The position numbers and the translations under genes were made by a program. A DNA stretch of 64,000 nt from Cerioporus squamosus. Lineage: Eukaryota; Basidiomycota; Agaricomycetes; Polyporales; Polyporaceae. The DNA lies in the NCBI GenBank assembly GCA_022592435.1, contig JABYQS010000022.1, forward strand, positions 124,001 to 188,000. Direction: 5' to 3'. The notes beneath the pieces were generated by a model. That model ran no database searches. It was not told the origin of the DNA and saw only the letters and a list, made by a program, of their open reading frames with translations. Shown here piece by piece: positions 10,465 to 20,969 of the stretch (positions within the stretch are counted from its first letter, which is position 1; each line of letters opens with the position of its first letter).

Positions 10465-11829
10465 GTATGCACTTCATCATAGGTCGTCCAAGTCAGATTG
10501 CATCTGATAACTCATTTTGCCAACTGTCAGATTGACCGCCTGAACACAGCGAAGGCGAGTGCGAAGGCCAAGGTCTCTCGAGCCGACTGCTAGGCCCATG
10601 CATATTCCGTGTATCTATACCAGAGAGCCTCTACGCCGCATGTATCGCATTGTACAACAGATATCCCCTCTCCGGATTGAGCATGTCCTATACCAGCTGT
10701 GGCAGAACATCATGTTATAATTCATCCTGATTGATGAAAGCTAACCAAAGCTGGACGCGCAGCTCAGCCTCCGCCAACCAGCACCTGCAGTGACTACATG
10801 AAGTCGCAAGGAAGTAGTCGACTAGTATGAGTGCCAAGGGGAATTCTGAAGACCGCGAACATTATCATGGCCACACTAGTGCCACTAGGCATGTTGACCT
10901 CCGAGTCTTTGGCCGTGTGCCCGCAATCTGGCTGCCCGAGTCAGACAACAAGGCCCTGTTCGTCTGATGGAGATGTAGTGTGAGCAGACAAGGGGAGTCT
11001 CATGTCAACTCCAAGAGCTCATGGAGGGGGAGTATGTGACCAAAGGCAGGCTCTAAAGACAGTCTAAGTCGTGCTGTAGGGGATTACTAGGTGTTATGAG
11101 GCCGTGGATGTCCGAGCAAGGCCATTCCTGGACGTCCAAGCAACTGTGCGAGCCCGATCATCATGGGTGTTTGTACACTTCGTCCTCTGCCACCATTGTT
11201 TACCCATCTCTCGCCCTCCTTGGTGAGCATCAGTATCGTCGACACATTCATACTAGGCTTTGCTGGCAACTCAAACGGCCTGCCTCGATCTCTTCATGGA
11301 AGCACCATAACAACAACCATTATCATCATGCGCAAGGTTCCTACATATGAGACACCGTCCCCTCTATGACATCTCTTGCAAGACCCACTCTCCGGGCCCT
11401 TTGTCTTCGCGTTCTCGCCTTATATGCTCTCCATGAGTCTTCAACACCCTCTGAGATCTCCTTGCTCAGGCCCTTCACGCTCACAAAGGCCACTATACTG
11501 GAGGCAGCAGCGCTCCTGGTGCAAACAGGTCGAGTTATATGACAAAGCCATATAGGTTCCAGTGAGTACACCCTATTTCAATATATTCGCACTCACTGAT
11601 TTGGCCTTAGATTGCAAGTGACATAATCTTCTGAGACCCAGAGACGATCACCTCTGTGCTCAAGATGAACGCGCCCCTCACGACACAGGGCATCCTCAAT
11701 ACCTCCCTCGATTCCTATGTCAGGCTCAACTGCAATGTCCCCGATGCTCTGCTCTGGTCGCAACAAGTGCACATTGTTACATCCCATGCTCCAAGACACC
11801 CAACCTCGGACTCAACTCTGACCGGACTC
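10465..11829. other. intergenic, nothing recognised
   Basis: About 1.4 kb with only short uninformative frames. A possible last exon of the kinase-like gene ends at 10593. I see no repeat or RNA gene. Confidence 0.4.
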
Positions 11830-12162
11830 CGGTTCGTCCATTGACTCATACTTACTTCCTCATCCCTTTGTTATGACTCATTCTTACTACGATACTTACC
11901 CCTCTCTATCCGTTCCCCTCGGACTCCGATCACCTCCGCAGTCCCGATAGTATTACCCGTTTGTATCCGCACTTGTATCCACTTGCATCCGCACTTGCCG
12001 CCACTTCCTATTGGTTACTTACTTGCTTCTGCCTTGGCACCGGACTCCGACTCCTGTCTCTACCTTTAGCTTACTCCTTTCGGACCTCCGGACTTTAGTA
12101 TTTAAGCCTGCTTGTATTCTCCCTTAGACCTCAGTTCTGATATCTCATTTACTTCCCTCTTA

Positions 12163-12428
12163 CTGTACTGATCAGACGTTAGCGGCGGGGTTTCTGGGCT
12201 GTGACACCTCCGGTCATAGCGGCGGGACGGCGGAGGGCCTGGTGACGCGTGACAGGAGGGCAAACGGCGGCGGAGCCGCCCGCAAAAATGCCATATATGG
12301 TGTTTTGATGCCGGAGATGGGTCCGTCACAAGCGGCGGGGCCTCCAGTGACCTGTGACCGGGCCTATAAATAGTGGCGGCGGAGGGCCTTGTGACGTGTG
12401 ACCCGCCGCTAACGTCTGATCAGTACAG
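12163..12428 (+). mobile_element. MITE copy 1, TA target duplication
   Basis: Terminal inverted repeats of about 28 bp: CTGTACTGATCAGACGTTAG at the left matches the reverse complement of the right end, and both continue into GCGGCGGG. TA dinucleotides flank both ends, as in Tc1/mariner-type elements. There is no coding capacity. The centre holds the palindrome CCATATATGG, and internal blocks such as GGCGGAGGGCC plus GTGAC repeat. A second copy in opposite orientation lies at 15897-16163. Confidence 0.85.
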
Positions 12429-12497
12429 TATCCTTCTCGGTATCAACAACTCAATCTATTGTATTCTCTTCTAACTGGTCCGCACCTCCGTCTGGAC

Positions 12498-12533
12498 TTC
12501 TGACCTCTGACCTCTGACCTCCGACCTCCGACC
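12498..12533. repeat. heptamer tandem repeat
   Basis: About five units of TCTGACC/TCCGACC in direct tandem, a simple minisatellite in the leader of the Copia relic. Confidence 0.7.
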
Positions 12534-12639
12534 TTCGTCTTCCGACTCTGGTCTATCGGCTTCTGACCCTCTGGTTCTCTCTCTGCTTAACTTCCTCCTT
12601 CGTTGCTTACTCCGGTATAAACTCCGGAGTTCTGTTCCT

Positions 12640-13560
12640 TTGCAAATAGAAGACAGTTTGCGTCTCCTCAAGGCGTTGGTCAATAACTTTGCCAAAGTCT
12701 TCACTCCCGCACTGCCTTTGGACTTTGGACTTTGGACTTCCTCCCGGAGTTTGACTTGGCACGCACAGTCTTAACACACATGCCCATCAGAGCAGCAGTG
12801 CCACCACCCTCACGGCTCCAACCACATCCTGCGCCGCCTCGTGTACGAACATCAATGGATCAATGGGAAGGCCACCTCTGCCACCCCGATTGCGCTCACT
12901 CTCGCCACCCAGTATACCCAGGTTGGTTGCCCTCTCTGCACCAACTGCGAACAGAACGGGCACTGGGTGCAGAAGAGCTGCCAGGTTGGCGGACTGCTCT
13001 ACCGTTAGTACGACTCCATCATTGCGGAGCGGCAGCATCGCAAGGCTGAGCACCGCCAGGATGAGCCCTTCTCTGGCTCTTCCTCCGCTCCCTACAAGAA
13101 CTGTGTCATCAGTGACTCTTCCGGCGGTCGTGCGTACTTCCGATAGAAGGCGACTTCCTCATACCGGCATCGGCTATGCCTCCGCCGCCCACTCCCCCCA
13201 TTTCTGAGTTCGCCGGCCTTGCCTTTGTTGATGTCATGGCAATGGGGGGCGTACAGCTCGCTACTGATACCAAAATCACTCCCGAGCTCGGTCCGCCTGC
13301 CTGGTTACTCACACCGGAGCGCAATGGTCCTTCATCCGCCTTCACTGCTCTTGCCACCGGCCGACCGCCGATGCTTTCAGTGTCGCCGATCACAGTCCCT
13401 TCGTTCTTGACTCTAGCGCCTTTGGGATTCACCCCAGGCACTCTAAGTGTATGCTCAGGTGGACAACTCTCATGGAGGCATCTGGCACGTCAAGAAGCTC
13501 GGGTGCAGTCTCTTCAAGGACGGGCCATTGTGTGAGTGTCTATTGAACTCAACAGTCAAA
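12640..13560 (+). mobile_element. degenerate Ty1/Copia gag-protease relic
   Basis: Three plus-strand frames with stops carry recognisable Copia parts. The stretch CPLCTNCEQNGHWVQKSC (about 12931-12984) is a retroviral-type zinc knuckle with one residue too many before the last Cys. It is followed by YDSIIAERQHRKAEHR, as in Copia gag, with a stop between them and another after SSGGRAYFR. Further on, HSPFVLDSSAFGIHPRHSK (about 13387-13443) resembles the aspartic protease active site (FVLDSGAS..H). No integrase or reverse transcriptase remains. Three TTTGGAC repeats lie at 12717-12737. The element is dead. Confidence 0.6.
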
Positions 13561-13900
13561 GTATAAGCTGCGTTACTCGCCAGTACCATATCACTAAGCA
13601 GGCAGCCGTCTTCGGCCACATTTACCACTCAGCACTCATGCGCGCAAGTTGAGCCTTCATACGAGTGTTCTTGGGACCTAGACGAGCACTCTCATGTTGT
13701 TGCCACCATACAACAACCGTCGACTCTCTTGCGCTGAGCTCCTTTATGCGCCTGCTGTCGTCCAACGCCTCAAACCAGTTAAATACCTCTAGAGTCTTTG
13801 ATGGACAATGATGCACTCGTTCTTCAGGCTCGTATGTTCATGATTATGGTTGATTCTGGGTACAATGTTTGCTGAGTTCAGAGAGTATACAAGCTCAATG
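13561..13900. other. intergenic, nothing recognised
   Basis: About 340 bp between the Copia relic and the kinase-like gene, possibly more of the degraded element. No motif seen. Confidence 0.35.
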
Positions 13901-15156
13901 TTACAAATTATCTATATTTCCAATGGTGGACTTGTCCCGTGCGAACCTGCTCCTCAACCAATCCTTAAACTCCTTCAAGGTCTTCTGAGCTTCACGCCTC
14001 AATTTGGCACCGTCAACACTTGGATCGTCCTTCAATACTTCCTTGACCAGGGCTTCGGCCGTTGATTTGATGTCTTTCGCACCAAGCATGCGACCATTCC
14101 ACGTGTCTGCCATCAATCCCGAAGATGAGTATCAGGCCAGCAGGGAACTACTATCTCTCAAGGACTCAGGAGGTGCCCACGCTTCCAACTTCTCGCATGC
14201 CATCATGAGCTCCTCGCAATTGCAATCCTTCTTGGAGTATCCTCGTGCGTAGAAATGTATCGGTTCTTCCATTTTACCTGGGTACAGGCACTCATGGTGT
14301 GCATCGGCCAGGGCGAAGTTGACCAATGTAACACGGCAGCTGGCCTTGTCATAGAGGACGTGCCGCGGGACAAATTGATGGTGATATATGCCATACTGAT
14401 GCACCGTGATGAGCGCATACAAGATACTCTTCCTGTACACGATAATAAGTGTGAGCGATGGTGTACTGGAAAAAAAGCAGGTAAGACTAACCTAATTGTC
14501 AAGCCGTACTAGGAGAAGTGATGTTTCTGAAGTGACACTCCAGTGTTCTTCAACACCATCACACCAATGGTTGCTCCCTCTCCAGTCTTCCCTGTGGCGA
14601 GTCCGACAAACTGGGGGACAACTACACTCTGCAGCTTGTTGAGCGTGCCCTGGTACACGTCTGCTTCCGCCTCAAGGCGAGCCACCCAATCTTTGCCCCG
14701 CGCCACCTTGCAGACGACTTGCACGGAGCCACCACTCCAGCCTTGAAGGGTGGCCCGAAAGACTCTCCGCTCTTTGCCGGTTGTTTCTATCTCCTCGGCG
14801 TCCTGCAGCGTAAAGAACTGTTGGGCAGTGGTAGTTTCATTCAAGTTGGAATAGTGCTTAGATAGGCGTATGAACTCCAGCTGCACAGGAGCAGGAGGCG
14901 TGACCGTCGGAGGCTCGTACTGCAGGAATACCACCATGTCAAGAGTTGAAGGGGTTGAATCTTGTACGAAAGTGTCTGTCAGTAAGGCTGACAATGTCCG
15001 GCGGAACTCCGAAGTGGACTGATCTCTTACCGATGGAAGCGAGCTCAGCTGGGGTCTTGTGCAAACAGGAGTTCCTGGTGCAGTTGCTAGTAGATAGCCA
15101 CAACGACGTGCTCTCAAGCCCTTTTATGACCGGGCGGGATAGTGTTCCGGGGTCAT
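13901..15156 (-). CDS. protein-kinase-like protein with degenerate catalytic loop
   Basis: A model in phase throughout uses an ATG at 15156, a short first exon, introns of about 45 nt, and a C-terminal exon ending at 13901. The N-terminal part contains TPAELASIDTFVQDS and a beta-rich N-lobe (RVFRATLQGWSGGSVQVVCK, likely carrying the ATP-site lysine). A hinge-like GVMVLKNTGVSL and the C-lobe follow. The loop usually reading HGD.....N is VHQYGIYHHQFVPRHVLY, and the following DF(G/A) is TLVNFALADAHHE. The catalytic Asp, the metal-binding Asn and the DFG Asp are therefore all changed. Without them phosphotransfer is unlikely; it may be a pseudokinase or a decaying copy. The C-terminus ends in a charged helix. 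The first two exons are the least certain. Confidence 0.6.
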
Positions 15157-15896
15157 GGGATTTGAGATGAGAAAGATCAGATGTTGGGAAGTAGTAGCCC
15201 GCTGGGAACGCGCGTGCCCGGCCGTGCCAGGACTCCCTGGAATGATCAGTACCCTGTCAACTTTGTACTCTCAACAAATGATAGGTTCGTCCTCTATGCT
15301 ATGATGTCCACGTCTGCTTAGAATGATAGGTAAATCTAGAATGATACCTCACGTACTGAACAGCCCGGAATGATGGCGAAACAGAGGAAACCATGACACT
15401 CCGAGAGGCAGAAATGGAGCATTAAGTCGGTGACGCCATGTTGCAACGGTGCTGTGGCGACTCACGAGACTGCAACAGTCTCAATCATTCCATGTAAAGT
15501 GCTGATACCCCGTGGCGTCCAGGCAATTGTGGTATGGACGTCTTATCTGCGTCACACTTCGTGATTATAGCATACGTAAGTATGCAAGCTGAGACGGTAT
15601 ATACAGCTGTTTGCAGAAGTCGTGTCCGCCCAACTCCGACTGACGCGCAGACACTTTTGACGCGGGAAATTTAAGAAATACCGGAAATCCGTCCGCTGCT
15701 CAACAACACCAGTAGACACATGCTACAACATCCCATCATGCCATAGTATGCATCCCCGGCCTGCGCCAACTTTTTCTGAGTCCTTGCGTACCCAAAATGC
15801 GGAGATAGCAATGCCAGGTCACTACTCATCCGCAGGTCCATTTAGGATGTTTCTACCCCCTCCCACTGTACCAAACTTACACATGGCATGGCTATA
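15157..15896. other. intergenic, nothing recognised
   Basis: About 740 bp upstream of the kinase-like gene and left of MITE copy 2. No coding frame or repeat identified. Confidence 0.4.
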
Positions 15897-16163
15897 CTGT
15901 ACTGATCAGATGTTAGCAGCGGGTCACGCGTCACAAGGCCCTCCGCCGCCGCTATTTCTGGGCCCGGTCACAGGTCACCGGGGGCCCCGCTGCTTGTGAC
16001 GGACCCATCTCCGGCATCAAAACACCATATATGGCATTTTTGTGGGCGGCTCCGCCGCCGTTTGCCCTCCTGTCACGCGTCACTGGGCCCTCCGCCGCCC
16101 CACCGCTATGGACCGGAGGTGTCACAGCCCAGAACCCCCGCCGCTAACGTCTGATCAATACAG
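15897..16163 (-). mobile_element. MITE copy 2, inverted relative to copy 1
   Basis: The ends are CTGTACTGATCAGATGTTAG and its near-complement, flanked by TA (extendable to TATA on both sides). Its reverse complement matches copy 1 along the whole length with scattered substitutions, including the central CCATATATGG. The two copies are about 3.5 kb apart. Confidence 0.85.
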
Positions 16164-16564
16164 TATACCATAGAAATATGTTGAGATGATTTCAAAGGTG
16201 CTGCAAAAGCTCTCGACGTGTAAGGATGGAGAATGTCCACAGGCCCTGGGGTCGATAGTAAGCGCCCATAAACGACAGCGCGATACTCGCTCAGAGTCCC
16301 CGGTTTTCCTCATTGTAACACTTCGTAAATACTTGTATGGGCTGTACATGCCTCGCATAGTCGCCTCAGGCAGAGAGGACATGCCAACAAGTCGTTCAGA
16401 TATATTGAATTTCTGAATTTTCCGTGCACAACGCATGCTGTGCAACCAGCGTCTGGCCACGACCTCTGCAAACAGCTGTAAGTAGGGCCAATTACAACTC
16501 ATCCTCATAATCCCTTTGAACAACCCACCGCAGAAACAAGCACACACAGATTCGTTCCCCGGAA
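16164..16564. other. intergenic, nothing recognised
   Basis: About 400 bp between MITE copy 2 and the nuclease-like gene. A long minus-strand frame overlaps it (16155-16724) but looks like chance. Confidence 0.4.
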
Positions 16565-17415
16565 ATGTCAGGACGAACTGGAGACAGGTACCCCCCCCCC
16601 ACCAGTGGCAGAGCGACTGGCCCCGAAGGCAGCAACGACCATGGTGTTGAGATGCTGGCAAAAGATCTCGATTGGAAGTTACAAGGTAGGCTGACAACAG
16701 CGTCCCGGGTCCAACCATGGGCAAGAGCTAAGTGATTCCTAGTCGGAGATGAGCACTGGAAAGAAGATGAGACGGAAGCCATACTCATTCAAGATGGCGA
16801 TCTTGAACCGGAGCTCCCAGCCCCCTCCGACGGTAGGGATACAGCCACAAACATTTTTCTTCGCCCTTTTGACCATCGTTTCTGTCTGTCATAGGCGAGC
16901 TATTGTCTTTGGAATTGAAGACGCTCAAGGATTACATATCTATCCTGCCCATTATAGATGCACGAACCTACAGGAAAGACAGGCTCGACGGGACGAAGAC
17001 GACAACAGCAACTGAACAAGGACTCGAGCAGAAGCTCGACACATTGGTCGTTGTGCCCAACCTCATCAGCAACATCTTGTTGTTCGAGAACGCCCATGCG
17101 GCCAACACGCCAGTCAGTCAGATCGAGCCACGGTTCCTCGCACATCTAGACCCGACCATAGCCAGGTCACTTCTTCCCCAAACCATATACTCTGAGCAGG
17201 ATGTAGTCCAGCTCTGTCTGTCGACTACCTTTCGACCAGCATTGTCGGTCTGCCGTTCAGCACAGAAGCTGGTGGGCAACGGCGCTGGTATGATGCTTGG
17301 TTTCACCCGGCCTGAGTTGTGCCACAACCAGTATCCCGAGTCTATCACCTCCGCCAAAAACGGGAAGATCATCACAGACCTCCAGCTCGTGGTTAAGCCG
17401 AACACCAATGTTTGA
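16565..17415 (+). CDS. PD-(D/E)XK nuclease-like paralogue, C-terminally truncated
   Basis: Three exons in phase (16565-16685, 16743-16832, 16895-17415) give 243 aa. The N-terminus is Gly/Pro-rich and spans a run of ten C at 16591-16600 within the first exon. The middle aligns with the gene at 7678-8875: SEQDVVQLCLSTTFRPALSV here against SETDVVTWCQMMIFKPALAV there. The motif expected to read I-P-D is IITDLQLVV, and the frame stops six codons later, before the Glu-x-Lys strand. The nuclease-like core is therefore incomplete. Either a 3' exon was missed or the gene is a truncated, probably inactive copy. No downstream frame to 17941 restores the missing motif. Confidence 0.5.
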
Positions 17416-17941
17416 AACCTGTGACAGGTTTCACGGATGTATGGAGTGGACTACAAGTGAGTGCAACCAGAGGCATCATGTCTAACATGTCTGACCATAC
17501 TGTTCACAGCGTGCTCTACGACGAAACGAAAGGCTGAACAAATGTCCCTCGATGCGGAGCCAGAACCTCACTATCTATATAGCTCCCCCATGTACTTGCC
17601 AGTGCTCGAGATGTCAAACGAATCGTTCCACGGAGACCATTCATGCGAGCAGTTTTGATGGCCGTCATGAAGTGACTTCAGGGGCCTTCCAAAGCTACTC
17701 ACCACTACCAGCTACTGGTGACAGACTAGCTAGTGATAGTCAGTATATGGAGTACGAAAGCAGATTGCCGCGTCGAAGTCAGAGCTAGATTCGCAATCAT
17801 CAAACAAACTACTCGCTGCCCTGCCCCAAAGTAGGCCAAACCACTGATGAGTCCTTAGATTTGGAACGGCCGGGAACATGCGCGATGCGTGCTATCGCTC
17901 CTACGACCATGGGAATGCCATCCAGTCCATTGTGTTGGTAT
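17416..17941. other. intergenic, convergent 3' regions
   Basis: About 525 bp between the convergent 3' ends of the nuclease-like gene and the sedolisin gene. No supported coding frame. Confidence 0.4.
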
Positions 17942-20013
17942 TCAGGGCAGAACGAGGAACTTCGGAAGAAGCGCTGCGAAGTTAAGCGTACCCAGCCCAG
18001 TCACCGGATCCCATCCCGGACGAGCCGCGAATCCCTGTGTGCCGCACCCAGGGTTCGTCCCGTTAATAATGTCCTGGAACGCGTGTTTGAATGCGGACGA
18101 GTACAGCTGCAGGCATACAATCAGTTTCGGCCTCATACAGATAACCATGCCAAACTCCACCCACCGCAGGGTTCACCCATCCGATAGGCCTCTTCCCAAC
18201 CGCGAGCCGCGCGTCGTTGATCGCAGAGAGGATAGCCGCAACAGTCGGCGCAGACGCGGACGTGCCCGAGATGAGCGTGAGCGCACCGTGTGCAGCGATC
18301 GAATAGTTGAGCCCGTTCGCGCTCACATCGGGGAACGCACGGCCGCTCTGGTTGAAGACGCCAGGTGCGTATCCGGGCGGAAACTCCTCCAAATAGCTCG
18401 CGACCGCGCCCTGCTGGAAGTCCGCTCTTGGGAACACGTTCGAGAACCCACCTCCAGAGGGGAAGCGCTGGAAGACTGCGCTCTCGCGGTCGGTGACCTT
18501 GTGCCCGGGCACGACCTGCGTGGCGCCGACGGACGTGACGTACGGGCATCCGCCGGGGAACGTGGGGTTGAAGCGGGTGCCGCTGCCACCGGGGACCTGC
18601 TCGCCCTCGTCGTCCAGGCAGAGGTTCCCGAAGCCAGCAACGCCGCTGTCGCCAGAGGAATAAACGAACGTCATCCCCGTGAGACTGAGCTTGCCATACT
18701 CGGCGCACTGGCGCTGCATGTACGCGGGGGTGAGGTCCGCTTCCTGGTACCCATACGACGTCGAGATAACAAAGCGGTTTTCTTGTCACCGCAGTCCTCT
18801 GCGCCCTTGTATCCTCCAGGCTGGTTGTCTGGGTAGGACGAATCCGCGATGGGGTCGTCGCCGCCTTCAAACGTGCAGAACGACTTGTCTAGGGCGTCCA
18901 GCAGGTTGTTGAACGAGCCGCTCTCAATCGCGTCGCCGACCTGATACAGCAGGACCTCCTGCTTCTTCCCGAGGAGCCCCATGACGGTCTGCAGGTCCAG
19001 GCTGGACTCGCCGATAGCACCGCCGGCGACGAGGGACCCGCCGTCGATGCTGATGAGCGTCGGACGCTGGCCCACCTGATCCTTCGAGTAGTTGCCAAAG
19101 AACACGTCGAAGTCTGACGGAATGTGGGACTGCGGGGTATATTCAACTGTCGAAGGGGTCAGATTGGCGCGCACAGGGACTCGCACACGGTCAACTCACC
19201 GACCCCAATGCTATTCTTCTTTGGAGCGAAGGGCGTGTACTTGAAATCGTAGAGGGCGCGCAGACATGCCAGAGTGATCACCTCGTCGCAGTGCTCGAGG
19301 TCTGTGAAGATGCTCTGCGGGATGTGCGTAAGAGAAGGCTTCGCGAACGGAGATACTATGACGGAGCTTACATGTACCGGGCCGCCCATCTTCGGCGACG
19401 CGCCAAACCCGACGCTGCCAAGTTGCTTCGCGACATTCGTGTCGCCGCTCTCATGGCGCCGTATCTTGACGTCGAAGTGCAACGTTGGAGTGACAAGATC
19501 GACGTGTTTCGAGACGTGCTCGGGCAGATGATACCCGCCATGGCAAGCAAGGTGCTGTCGGCCGTCCTCCGCGTGCTCGTATACGTAGTACTCGGTTCCA
19601 AGCAGGTGCTCCGCCTCTTCCACGGTAACGTTGACCATGACCCATCCGCCGCTCTTGCTGAGAACGATCCGCTCCGCGTCAATCCAACCATCCTCGACGA
19701 GCCAGGCGCGCACCACGTCGACAGACTCCGCTGACGGCCGGAATGTGTTCGCGACCTCGAGAGCCGTCCAGTGCTTGCTGTAGTTGGGTGAGTCCGGATG
19801 CGCGACGTCGATGAGGTATGCATCGAGGTTCTCGAGGTTGGACTGCACGAGACCGATGCTGAGGGGCAGGACTGTGTTCGGCTCCGCGCGCCGGACGGCA
19901 CTCCATCCCGTCGGAAGAGAGCGGCGCGACTCGTGCAAGACACGTTTCGCCGGGGCGCGTGCTGCAGATGTGATCACTGCAAGGCCGCCCACGAAGAGGT
20001 GGAAGAGCAGCAT
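17942..20013 (-). pseudogene. Sedolisin / tripeptidyl-peptidase (S53), one frameshift
   Basis: Secreted serine-carboxyl protease that removes tripeptides in acidic medium. Exons: 20013-19200, 19146 to about 18175 (interrupted), 18106-17942. The protein has a signal peptide, a pro-kumamolisin activation domain (about residues 30-200) and the peptidase domain. The catalytic Glu and Asp are in GESSLDLQ (about residues 318 and 322), the oxyanion Asp in YSSGDSGVAG, and the Ser in SGTSASAPT. Everything needed is present, but near 18785 the frame ending AEDCGDK and the frame starting NRFVISTSYGYQ are offset. No GT..AG intron fits, and the AAAA run there is two bases too long or one too short. Otherwise the sequence is unblemished, so a recent mutation or an assembly error are both possible. 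Confidence 0.8.
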
Positions 20014-20969
20014 CCTAGAACGTCCTGGTGGTGAGTCGTCGAGGGGAGTGCTGGGCAGAGCGGGACCCGCTGGCCGCGGTCTTTATAGGTTCCATTCAAG
20101 ATGAACACCGAGAAGTGCAACATTGTTGCCGAATCAACGTAAGGGCGGTGATGGCGGCGTCAGAAGTTCGAACGCATGTTTGAATGAAGCTGATGCCGGT
20201 CTTGGGATCCTAGGCCTCATCTTCGGACTTCGGAGTCGTTCTACGTATGATCTGGATGATAGCACGTTAGTTGGATGCACATTGCAGATAGTTGGACATC
20301 GAGGTACCCGCTCTGCCTGCGTTTGAGGCCGAGATCAACTAGCCCCGCGGACGAATGAATATGACTGCCTCTTGCATTGAATCGATGTACATTGGGACTA
20401 GGACTCTACTAGTAGGAGTGCACCAGCATGAATTGCGTTGGCGGCAGTAGCCAGTTCGAGCCCTAGCTACAGGCGCACGTAAGCATGCCGAAAGCCTGGC
20501 GAGCGAAACCTGACGACGAGCCAGACTGCAAACCAATTCGCCTGGTATCGTCCTTCGATGAATTCTAGCATCGAGGGAGGAGGTTAACTTAGACAGGAAG
20601 ACCGAGGGATCTCAGTCTGAGTCAGTTCTCAGCCCCATCTGTTTATGGTCCGAAACACTCCGATTGATGGCGGCAGCACAATGTTTGATTCCCGACTCAA
20701 AGGTGAAACCCCGCGTCGTCTTCAACAGCTACTTAAGATTCAAGTAGGACTTTCAACATTGTGCCGATCAAAGCGTCGGTCCTTCAATGAATGTGGCTGA
20801 ACTCCATACCAGAACTTCTCATTGTCCAAGTACACGAATTTTACCCCTGCTGCTAGGATTGATTGAACGACGACGCAAGGCAGGTTGGTTAGGAGCCTGA
20901 CGACGACCACGTCCCCGCGCCACCGATGCTCGAGCTCGCCGCGCTGTAACCTCGACATTCACCAATATA
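20014..20969. other. divergent intergenic region, sedolisin / HNH gene
   Basis: About 955 bp separate divergent ATGs. It holds the sedolisin TATA box (20081-20087); no other motif was recognised. Confidence 0.45.
20081..20087 (-). promoter_or_regulatory. TATA box of the sedolisin gene
   Basis: The minus strand reads CCTATAAAGACC about 70 bp upstream of the ATG at 20013. Confidence 0.6.

Larger units (their letters stand above)
11830..12639. other. pyrimidine-rich leader, probable 5' end of the Copia relic, split by a MITE
   Basis: The plus strand is strongly C/T-rich and contains a TATTTAAG box at about 12099, then a short stretch, a MITE (12163-12428) and CGGTATCAAC shortly after it. The last resembles the tRNA-type primer-binding site that follows many Copia LTRs. 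I read this as a degraded LTR and leader. The LTR assignment is inference because no second LTR was found. Confidence 0.3.

Noticed and set aside
16155..16724. 189-codon minus-strand frame
   Set aside because: It is antisense to the first exon of the nuclease-like gene, which is better supported by splice phase and homology, and it runs into the MITE.
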